Origin: SLQH01 sp964612995
GTDB lineage: Bacteria; Planctomycetota; UBA11346
DNA: 55,370 nt
Direction: 5' to 3'
NCBI GenBank assembly: GCA_964612995.1
Contig: CAZTGE010000009.1
Location: forward strand, 1 to 55,370
Shown: in pieces, positions 43,145-50,217 of the stretch
Layout: every line of letters begins with the position of its first letter
How positions within the stretch are numbered: the first letter of the stretch is position 1
Position numbers and translations under genes: made by a program
The notes under the pieces: generated by a model
The model's database searches: none
What the model saw: only the letters and a program-made list of their open reading frames with translations
Told to the model about the DNA's origin: nothing

Positions 43145-44952
43145 GCACCGACGAGCTCGACACGGACCCCGGCAGCCAGGCTGCGGCGGCGGCGCTGTGC
43201 GCCTTGCCGGGGGTGGTCGCCGGACCCGCGGTGTGCGCGCAGCTGGCGGCCCTCGACGCGGCGATGCGTGCAGGCCATACCTGCCTGGCGGTGGAGGACC
43301 CCGCGGTGGTCGCGGAATTGTGGGCCAGCGGGCTGGTCGGCGCCGACGCCGACGCGCTCCTGCCCTACGTGCTGGATGGCAAGACGCTGTTCACCCGCCG
43401 CTACTGGCGCTACGAGGCCGACCTGGCGGCGCAGTTGCGTCGGCGTGCGGCCGGACGGCGGGCGGACGGGTGCACGCCGGCAGTGGCCGCGGACATCGCC
43501 CAGTGCTTCCCCCCCCGGCCGGCGGCGCTGGTCGACGGGGTCGACTGGCAGCGTCTGGCCTGCTGTACCGCGATGGCGCGCTCGCTCGCGGTGATCAGCG
43601 GCGGGCCCGGCAGCGGCAAGACCACAGTCGCCGGCGCGGTGGTCGCGGTGGCGGCGCGGGCCCAGGCGCGTGACGGCCCGCCGCTCGAGGTGGTGATCGC
43701 CGCGCCGACCGGCAAGGCGGCGCAGCGCTTGCGCGAATCGCTGGCCGACACGGGGCGGCAGCTGATCGCGCTCGGGTTGCTCGGTGCTCCGGAGCTGGCC
43801 CGGCTGACCGGGCAGGTGGCGACGCTGCATCGACTGCTGTTCGACCGGCGTGTGGGCCTGGCCGATCTGGTGGTGATCGACGAGGTCTCGATGGCCGACG
43901 TCGCCACGCTCGCGCGGGTGCTCGAGCGTATCCCGGAGCAGACCCGCGTGCTGCTGTTGGGTGATCCGGATCAGCTCGCGAGCGTCGCGGCCGGGCGGGT
44001 GCTCGGCGATCTGGCCGAGCTCGGGGTCGACGGCACCGCGGCGGATGTCGCCGCGGCATATCGCGCGAGCGATCCTGAGGGCTCGGCGCCGGTGGTCGAC
44101 GGCCCGCCGCTCGCGCTGTGCCAGGTGCGGCTGCGGAAGAACTGGCGTGCTGCCGATGCGCCGAGTATCTGTGCCTGTGCTCGCCTGGTGCAGGAACGGC
44201 CGGAGGCCGTCGCCCCCCTGCTCGACGATCCGGCCCACGCCGCCGCTGCGGGGCTACGCGATACGCGCAGTGGCGCCCACGCGGTATTCGCGGAACGGAT
44301 CGCGTTGCCGTCACAGCCGCGCGCCCTGCATGCCGCGCTGTGGGAACGCTGGGGCGAACGGCTGCAAGCCCTCGCCGAAGCGGGCGAACCGGCGGCGGCG
44401 TTGACGCAACTGGAGGGCTGGCGCCTGCTGACCGCCCTGCGGCGCGGTCCGTATGGCAGCGAGGAGATCAACCGGCGCTTCGAGGAACGGCTGCGACCGG
44501 AGGCGGCGCTGGCGCGCGCCGACGGGCACTTCCACGGTCGCCCCCTGCTGGTCACGCGCAACGATCACGACTGCCGGTTGTACAACGGCGATATCGGCAT
44601 CGTATGGCAGGACGCAGAGGGTCTGGCGGCGTATTTCCCCCGCAGCGATGGCGGGCTGCGACGGATCAACCTGCATCGGCTCGGCAGCGCCACCGGCGCC
44701 TACGCCTTGAGTACGCACAAGAGCCAGGGCTCCCAGTTCGACCACGTCGAGCTGGTGCTGTGCCCGCCGCCCCCGCGCGGCGCGCGCGCCGAGGGCCTGC
44801 TTTCGCGCGAGCTGCTCTACACCGCGATCACCCGCGCGCGCTACAGCGTGCGCATCTGGGGCGCGAGCGCGCTGATCGCGACGATGGCTGCGCGGCGGAC
44901 GCAGCGGGTGTCCGGCCTCGCGCGGTTCCTGGAGCGCCCGGAAACACCGTGA
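43141..44952 (+). CDS. recD: Exonuclease V subunit RecD (5'-3' helicase)
   Basis: 603 residues, SF1B helicase. Walker A SGGPGSGKTTVAGAVVAV; motif II VVIDEVSMADVATLARVL; LGDPDQLASVAAGRVLGDLA; C-terminal YALSTHKSQGSQFDHVELVL and LLYTAITRARYSVRIWG. The N-terminal part carries the RecB-binding region expected of true RecD; the protein is shorter than RecD2, and the neighbouring recB confirms the assignment. ATG 43141 overlaps the recB stop. Last gene of the rec unit. Confidence 0.96.
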   Translation: MSTDELDTDPGSQAAAAALCALPGVVAGPAVCAQLAALDAAMRAGHTCLAVEDPAVVAELWASGLVGADADALLPYVLDGKTLFTRRYWRYEADLAAQLRRRAAGRRADGCTPAVAADIAQCFPPRPAALVDGVDWQRLACCTAMARSLAVISGGPGSGKTTVAGAVVAVAARAQARDGPPLEVVIAAPTGKAAQRLRESLADTGRQLIALGLLGAPELARLTGQVATLHRLLFDRRVGLADLVVIDEVSMADVATLARVLERIPEQTRVLLLGDPDQLASVAAGRVLGDLAELGVDGTAADVAAAYRASDPEGSAPVVDGPPLALCQVRLRKNWRAADAPSICACARLVQERPEAVAPLLDDPAHAAAAGLRDTRSGAHAVFAERIALPSQPRALHAALWERWGERLQALAEAGEPAAALTQLEGWRLLTALRRGPYGSEEINRRFEERLRPEAALARADGHFHGRPLLVTRNDHDCRLYNGDIGIVWQDAEGLAAYFPRSDGGLRRINLHRLGSATGAYALSTHKSQGSQFDHVELVLCPPPPRGARAEGLLSRELLYTAITRARYSVRIWGASALIATMAARRTQRVSGLARFLERPETP

Positions 44953-45080
44953 CCGAGCCTTGCCCGCGGGAATGGTGCGGACATGATCGCCGCATTACGG
45001 GCGCTGGCGCAGGGCGCTCTTGTTCAGAACGTGCGGATCGGCGACCGGCGACCCGGTAGCAGTAGCCAGGGTGTCGGTCG

Positions 45081-45566
45081 ATGCAGGTGCTGGGGAGCGG
45101 CGTGGACGATCGGGAGATGCGGCAGACCATCGGGCGGCTGGTGGAACACGAGGACGCGCTGGCGACCTTGTACTCGCTCTACGCCGAGAGCTGTCCGGCT
45201 GATGCGGAACTCTGGCGCGCACTCGCGGCTGACGAGACCACCCACGCTGGCTGGGTGCTGCAGCTGCTCAAGCTGGTGCGCTGCGGCGATGTCGCAGTCG
45301 ATCCGCGGGCCATCTCTGGGGCGGCGGTCGCGACCTCGCTCGGCTACGTCCACAACGCGATCAACGAGTGCCAGACGCACGGGGTGGGGCGGATCACCGC
45401 GCTCTGCATCGGACGTGATCTGGAGAACAGCATCATCGAGAACCGATTCTACGAGCTGTTCAAGCTGGAGTCCGAATCGCAGCAGGCGGTGCGCCACGGT
45501 CTGGAGCGCGAGACCCTGCGCCATCGCCAGATGATCGAGTTGCGGCTGCGCGAGCTCGAGACGTGA
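45081..45566 (+). CDS. Ferritin-like (rubrerythrin-type) protein
   Basis: 161 residues, all alpha-helical. Candidate di-iron ligands in four-helix order: EHEDALATLY, DETTHAGW (ExxH), DLENSIIENRFYELF and ERETLRHRQM. The second Glu...His pair is spaced one residue wider than the normal ExxH, so metal binding is uncertain. No rubredoxin-like Cys tail is present, so it is not a full rubrerythrin. ATG 45081 has only a weak ribosome site. Its stop overlaps acpH (GTG start), which overlaps msrC, giving a three-gene unit in which a redox or stress role fits msrC. The 128-bp gap before it holds no evident RNA gene. Confidence 0.65.
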   Translation: MQVLGSGVDDREMRQTIGRLVEHEDALATLYSLYAESCPADAELWRALAADETTHAGWVLQLLKLVRCGDVAVDPRAISGAAVATSLGYVHNAINECQTHGVGRITALCIGRDLENSIIENRFYELFKLESESQQAVRHGLERETLRHRQMIELRLRELET

Positions 45567-46159
45567 ATTTCCTCGCCCACCTGCTGCTGGCCGAACGCGC
45601 TGGGGCCGATCCGCTCGGAGCGGTGCTGCCCGACCTCGGGGCCGAGGCGCGACGCGTGCAGGGCGCATTGGGGCCGGCGGTGCGCCGCTCCTGCGCCTTG
45701 CATCGCCACATCGACGCCTGGGTCGATGCGCAGCCAGTAGCCGCGGCCGCGCGCCGGGTGTTCGCCATCGCCGGGCATTACGCCGGTATCGCGGTCGACC
45801 TCGCCTTCGACCATCACCTGGCTGCCCATTGGGCGGAATTCGATACCCGGCCGCTGACCCAGTTCGCGGTGGCATGCTACGCGGCGCTCGAGCGCCCCCT
45901 CGCCGCGGCGCCCGAGATCCCGCGTCGGCTCGGCGGATGGCGCCGCCATCGCGTGCTGGAGTCCTACGCGAGCCAGGCCGGGTTGGAACAGGCCCTGCAG
46001 CGAGTGGCCCGGCGCGCGCGCCGGGTCTTCCCGAGCGCGGAGATCGCCGCGCGTGCGCGGCGGCAGCAACACGCACTCGGTGCCGCTTTTGCTGAGCTGT
46101 GGCCGCAGCTCGAACGACAAGCCTGCTGCATGCAGGCGGCGGTGGAGCTGCGGGCATGA
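45563..46159 (+). CDS. acpH: Acyl carrier protein phosphodiesterase
   Basis: 198 residues, HD-like metallohydrolase that removes 4'-phosphopantetheine from ACP. Start NFLAHLLLAERAGADPLGAVLPD, then RSCALHRHIDAWVDAQP (HRxID...D) and AGIAVDLAFDHHLAAHW (DHxLAxxW), the AcpH signature blocks; metal ligands appear intact. It begins with GTG inside the preceding gene's stop (GTGA) and ends by overlapping msrC (ATGA). Confidence 0.88.
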   Translation: MNFLAHLLLAERAGADPLGAVLPDLGAEARRVQGALGPAVRRSCALHRHIDAWVDAQPVAAAARRVFAIAGHYAGIAVDLAFDHHLAAHWAEFDTRPLTQFAVACYAALERPLAAAPEIPRRLGGWRRHRVLESYASQAGLEQALQRVARRARRVFPSAEIAARARRQQHALGAAFAELWPQLERQACCMQAAVELRA

Positions 46160-46635
46160 ATGCACGTGAAGAGATGTACGCCGTGGTGCGGCAGCGCCTG
46201 GACGGGATCTGGGATTCCGGTGCCGACGCGATCGCGTTGATGGCCACGGTTGCCTGCGAACTGCACGCGGCCTTCGACCGCTTCTCGTGGACCGGCTTCT
46301 ACCGGGTGATCGCTCCCGAGCTCTTGGCGGTCGGTCCGTACCAGGGCGGTCACGGCTGCCTGCTGATTCCCTTCGCGCGCGGGGTGTGCGGGCGGTGCGC
46401 GCGCAGCGGCCGTACGCAGGTGGTGGGCGATGTCCTCGCGGACCCCGAGCACATCGCCTGTTCGGCCGCGACCAGGGCCGAGATCGTGGTGCCGGTCATG
46501 GTGCCGGGGGCGGGTCTGCGCGCGGTGCTCGATATCGACGCCGAGCAGCCCGACGCCTTCGATGCCACCGACTGCCGGGAGCTGGAGGCGATCTGCGCCC
46601 GGCTGGGACAGGCGCTCGGCGAACACGCCGGGTGA
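46156..46635 (+). CDS. msrC: Free methionine-(R)-sulfoxide reductase (GAF-domain MsrC)
   Basis: 159 residues, a single GAF domain. It reduces free Met-R-sulfoxide using disulfide chemistry. Key cysteines C68, C78 and C102 have spacings of 10 and 24, the same as C84/C94/C118 of the E. coli enzyme. FSWTGFYR, LIPFARGVCG, TQVVGDVLADPEHIAC and AEIVVPV are family blocks. An extra Cys81 is present. Translationally coupled to acpH. Convergent with the araC-type gene (7-bp gap). Confidence 0.93.
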   Translation: MNAREEMYAVVRQRLDGIWDSGADAIALMATVACELHAAFDRFSWTGFYRVIAPELLAVGPYQGGHGCLLIPFARGVCGRCARSGRTQVVGDVLADPEHIACSAATRAEIVVPVMVPGAGLRAVLDIDAEQPDAFDATDCRELEAICARLGQALGEHAG

Positions 46636-46642
46636 GACCGGG

Positions 46643-47491
46643 TCAGGGGCGATCGACCCAGGTCTCCAGTTGGTCGCGGTAGTAACGGGGAGAGACGCCG
46701 ACGTGACGGCGGAACACCCGACTGAAGGAGAAGGGGTCGGGGATGCCGACCGCTTCGGCGACCTCGGCGATGCGCAGGTCCGGATTGGCCAGCAGGCGCT
46801 TGGCGTGGTTGCAGCGGAGGATGGTCAGCCAACGCTGCGGGGGCGAGCCGGTGAGCTCGCGCCAGCGTTTGCGCAGCAGGCTGTAGCTCATGCCGCTGCG
46901 CTGGGCGATGGCGTGGAAGTCGATCGGTTCGGAAAGGTGGTTGCGGCAATATTCGCACACGGCGTCGAGTTCGGCCAGGGCGTCGCGTTGGCGGTGCTGG
47001 CCGACCTGGTCGTAATAGAGGTTGAGCAGTAGCATCTCGGTCAGCACCACCGCGCGGTCGGCCCAGCCGGTGCCACGGTCGTTGACCACCCGCAGCAGGC
47101 CGCGGAAACGGTTACGGGCCCAGGCGGGACGGGCGAGCAGACGCACGCTCCCCGGCGCTGGCAGCAGGCCGAACTCTTGCCAGCGTTGCAGCCCGCGGCC
47201 GTGCAGCGCGACATGGCATTCCTCCCAGGTGGCGCCGGCGGGAGGACCGAAATGGTAGACCGGGCCGGGATAGGCGGCGAACATCGATCCGGGCGTGATC
47301 TCGTGCGCCGGCCCGTCGCCCTGGCGGAAATCGCCGTGTCCGGAGATGACCACCACCACTGCATGGTAGGTGAAGCGATGGTGGACGCGGTAGTCCTTGG
47401 CCTTGACGTGACCGACCTGGCTCACCTGCAGATCGCGGATCACCGGGGGTTGCATCCCGGGCTGGAGGTCGAACACGGGCACCTGATGCAT
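46643..47491 (-). CDS. AraC-family transcriptional regulator
   Basis: 282 residues. N-terminal cupin-like sensor (HHRFTYHAVVVVISGHGDFR, EITPGSMFAAYPGPVYHFGP), which in this family often binds a sugar. C-terminal double helix-turn-helix: DFHAIAQRSGMSYSLLRKRW and IAEVAEAVGIPDPFSFSRVF, then VSPRYYR. ATG 47491 (MHQVPVFDL) is chosen because the sensor fold starts there; the further upstream extension is low-complexity. Such regulators commonly control glycan-use genes in PVC bacteria. The divergent ABC exporter is the nearest candidate target, with GH28 and the sulfatase further away; neither link is shown. Confidence 0.92.
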   Translation of the reverse strand: MHQVPVFDLQPGMQPPVIRDLQVSQVGHVKAKDYRVHHRFTYHAVVVVISGHGDFRQGDGPAHEITPGSMFAAYPGPVYHFGPPAGATWEECHVALHGRGLQRWQEFGLLPAPGSVRLLARPAWARNRFRGLLRVVNDRGTGWADRAVVLTEMLLLNLYYDQVGQHRQRDALAELDAVCEYCRNHLSEPIDFHAIAQRSGMSYSLLRKRWRELTGSPPQRWLTILRCNHAKRLLANPDLRIAEVAEAVGIPDPFSFSRVFRRHVGVSPRYYRDQLETWVDRP

Positions 47492-47687
47492 GGTCAGGCG
47501 GGTGTCCGGCGGTGGGGGCGATCGCTTCCAGGGCCACGCCGGACCCAGGCCCGACTGCAGCCGTGGCAGTGGGCATCGTGGGCGCGAGGCGGCAGAGGCT
47601 CGGCCGTGAGAAATGCCAGAACGGCCAGGTCGGCGGTCATCACAGCTATTCAACCGGCGCCCGGCGACGCTTCAATGGGGCTGTTCC

Positions 47688-47720
47688 GTGGCGGGTGGGT
47701 GCGTGGAGAGCACGCGCCAC
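47688..47720. promoter_or_regulatory. Dyad in the araC-like/ABC exporter divergent region
   Basis: GTGGCG (47688-47693) and CGCCAC (47715-47720) enclose GCGTG (47701-47705) and CACGC (47711-47715). It sits 33 nt before the exporter start within a 262-bp divergent gap. Possible regulator site or leader hairpin; no -10/-35 pair was recognised. Confidence 0.25.
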
Positions 47721-47753
47721 GTTGCTGGGGTCGAACGGAACCCGGAGGTCTGT

Positions 47754-49517
47754 GTGAGCGAATCCTGCCGGCTGTTGGAACGGTCCTACCGCAGCCACAA
47801 TCCACTGGTCGCATTGTATCGGATCTGCGATACGCCCTGGTGGCAGCACCTGCTGCTCACCGTCGTGTTCTTCTGCAAGGCGCTGCCGTTGTACCTCGGC
47901 CCGCTGTATCTCGAGGCGGTGATCGAGATGGCGCGCGAGCCGGAGCGGTTCAGCCCCGGCCACTACTGGGGGCTGACCGCGGGTTTCTTCGCGATCCTGG
48001 GGCTGAACATCCCCTTCAACCACATCCATGTCCGGCTGGCCAGCCGGGTGACGCGACGCATGGAACACCAGCTGCGTTCGGCGCTGGTGCATCGGCTGCA
48101 GCATCTGGCGATCGGCTTCCACACGCGCAACCAGTCCGGCCGGCTGCACGCCAAGGTGTTGCGCGATGTGCAGGCGATCCTGTTGTTGACGCGCCAGCTG
48201 CTGTTCAGCGGAACCAACATCGTACTCACGGTGATCTGGTCGCTGGGGATCGTGGTGATGCGTGATTGGCGGGTGACGTTGTTCTTCGTGGTCTGTGCAC
48301 CGGCGGCGGTCGGCCTGGTACATGTGTTCAAGCAGCACATGCGCCGACGCGAGCGGCAGCACCGTCAACGGATGGAGCACATGACCGCGCGCGTCGGGGA
48401 GATGATCAACCTGATCCCGGTCACCCGCGCGCATGGCGCCGAGGAGTGGGAGATCGGCGCGGTGCAGCAGCACCTCGATTCGGTGCGCGAATCGGGCGAA
48501 CGGGTGGACCGGATGTCGGGCTGGTTCAACGCGTCGGCCTGGGTGACGATGCAGGCGGCCGTGTTCGCGCTGGTGGCCATCGGCGGGTGGATGGCCTATA
48601 CCGGGAGCACGCCGGTGAGCACGCTGGTGCTCTACCACAGCCTGTTCGTGTTGTTGATCTCGCAGCTGACGCAGCTGCTGAATCTGACGCCGATGTTCAT
48701 GGAGGGCATGGAAGCGGTCGAGAGCCTCGGCGAGGTGCTCGAATGCCCCGATCTCGAGCACAACCGCGGCAAGCGCCGGGTGGAGACGGTCCGCGGCGCG
48801 ATCCGCTTCGAGCAGGTCGGCTTCACCTACCGCGAGGGCGATCCGCCGGCGGTGGAGCGCTTCAGCCTCGATGTCGCGCCGGGCGAGTGCATCGCCTTTG
48901 TCGGCGAATCCGGCTCGGGCAAGTCCACGCTGATGAACCTGGCCATCGGCTTCTGGCGTCCGCAGCACGGCCGTATCCTGCTCGACGGCATCGACATGGC
49001 GGAACTGGATCTGCGCAGCTGGCGACGGCACGTGGCGGTTGTGCCGCAACACACGGTGTTGTTCTCGGGCAGCGTGCGCGAGAACATCTGCTATGGGGTG
49101 GAAGGGATCGCCCCGGTCGCCGTCGAGGCCGCAATCGATGCGGCCAACCTGCGCGAGGTGGTGGAACGCCTGCCGCAGGGCCTGGACACGCCGGTCGGCG
49201 AGAACGGGCTGCAGCTCTCGGGTGGGCAGCGCCAGCGGCTGGCGATCGCGCGGGCGCTGGTGCGCGATCCGCGGGTGATCATCCTCGACGAGGCGACCTC
49301 GGCGCTCGACGTGATCAGCGAACGCGAGGTCCAGGTGGCGATCGAGCGACTGGTCGCGGGGCGTACCACCTTCATCGTCGCGCATCGCCTCTCGACCATC
49401 CGGCATTGCGACCGGGTGGTGGTGATGAAGAACGGCAGCTGCCGCGAATGCGGGGCGCGCAGCGAGCTGCTGGCCCGTGATGGCGAGTTCGCGCGGCTGA
49501 GTTCGCTGCAGGTTTGA
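47754..49517 (+). CDS. ABC exporter, fused membrane and ATPase domains
   Basis: 587 residues. Residues about 30-330 are a six-helix type I exporter domain (LLLTVVFFCKALPLYLGPLYLEA, IVLTVIWSLGIVVMRDWRVTLFF). The C-terminal ATPase shows Walker A GESGSGKSTL, Q-loop VVPQHTVLFSG, signature LSGGQRQRLAIARAL, Walker B VIILDEATSALD and the switch AHRLS. A half-transporter, so it should dimerise; MsbA-like lipid or drug export is typical, substrate unknown. The GTG at 47754 is chosen because GGAGG lies 5 nt upstream; the longer in-frame extension has no such site. Divergent from the AraC-type regulator. Confidence 0.92.
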   Translation: MSESCRLLERSYRSHNPLVALYRICDTPWWQHLLLTVVFFCKALPLYLGPLYLEAVIEMAREPERFSPGHYWGLTAGFFAILGLNIPFNHIHVRLASRVTRRMEHQLRSALVHRLQHLAIGFHTRNQSGRLHAKVLRDVQAILLLTRQLLFSGTNIVLTVIWSLGIVVMRDWRVTLFFVVCAPAAVGLVHVFKQHMRRRERQHRQRMEHMTARVGEMINLIPVTRAHGAEEWEIGAVQQHLDSVRESGERVDRMSGWFNASAWVTMQAAVFALVAIGGWMAYTGSTPVSTLVLYHSLFVLLISQLTQLLNLTPMFMEGMEAVESLGEVLECPDLEHNRGKRRVETVRGAIRFEQVGFTYREGDPPAVERFSLDVAPGECIAFVGESGSGKSTLMNLAIGFWRPQHGRILLDGIDMAELDLRSWRRHVAVVPQHTVLFSGSVRENICYGVEGIAPVAVEAAIDAANLREVVERLPQGLDTPVGENGLQLSGGQRQRLAIARALVRDPRVIILDEATSALDVISEREVQVAIERLVAGRTTFIVAHRLSTIRHCDRVVVMKNGSCRECGARSELLARDGEFARLSSLQV

Positions 49518-49518
49518 G

Positions 49519-49546
49519 GCCGCGGGGCCGCCCCCCTGCCCGCGGC
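49519..49546. terminator. Terminator-like hairpin between convergent genes
   Basis: GCCGCGGG (49519-49526) pairs perfectly with CCCGCGGC (49539-49546) around a 12-nt loop, directly after the ABC exporter stop and before the opposing gene's stop at 49560. No T-run. Confidence 0.5.
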
Positions 49547-49559
49547 GGGCGATGCCTGC

Positions 49560-50027
49560 TCAGCGTGCGAGCAGGCGGCGGTGGCGACGTTGGGCCCGGC
49601 GTTGGAGCTCGTCGTGGCCAGCCGCGGAGGCGACGGTGGCGAGGAACAGCCAGGCCCCAGGCAGATCCGCTGCACTGCGGGCGAGGGCCCGGGCGTCGGT
49701 GAGCGCGCGGGCGTGGTCGCCGGCGAGGTAGGCGGCAGCTGCGGCGCGGTGCAGCTCGATGATGCGCTCGGTCTGCCAGCGGCGGCGGCGTTCCCACAGG
49801 TACCAGGCGAGCGAGGCCAACAGGGCGAGGATCAGATAGCCGAGGCCGGCGGCGAGGCGCAGGCTGCGGGCGAAGGCCGGGGTCGCGAGCAGATCGGCCA
49901 GCAACAGGGTGGTCAGCGCGGCGAGCGCCAGCAACAGCAGCGCGAGGCCGACGGTCAGACGGCCGCGCACGGCGAGGCCGGTGCCGGGCAGGGCGCCGTT
50001 GAGCATTGCGAGCGGGGCACAGCGCAT
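49560..50027 (-). CDS. Small membrane protein with TPR-like tail
   Basis: About 155 residues. Two membrane helices (LTVGLALLLLALAALTTLLLA and LAAGLGYLILALLASLAWYLW) are followed by a basic stretch and a helical, TPR-like cytoplasmic segment (ELHRAAAAAYLAGDHARALTDARALARSAADLPGAWLFLATV). No family recognised. The start is unsure: ATG 50027 or ATG 50006; neither has a clear ribosome site. It is divergent from lon and shares a 190-bp control region with it. Confidence 0.6.
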   Translation of the reverse strand: MRCAPLAMLNGALPGTGLAVRGRLTVGLALLLLALAALTTLLLADLLATPAFARSLRLAAGLGYLILALLASLAWYLWERRRRWQTERIIELHRAAAAAYLAGDHARALTDARALARSAADLPGAWLFLATVASAAGHDELQRRAQRRHRRLLAR

Positions 50028-50217
50028 GAGCGGCCATGGTTGCCCGCCCGCCCGGCAGGCCAAGGCAAAACGACAGCGGCGTGGCTGCGGTGTCGCTACG
50101 CCGGGGGTTTACACTGCCGTGAAGCCGGAGGACGGTGGTGCACGATGCCTGTACGGTGTTCGGCGCGCAATTTGCAAGCTGTCGGACCCGGCGTGTCGTT
50201 TCGGCAGAGGAGGAGAC

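Noticed and set aside
44953..45080. Gap between recD and the ferritin-like gene as a possible tRNA or small RNA gene
   Set aside because: No cloverleaf, no CCA-type acceptor stem and no clear promoter or terminator could be found.
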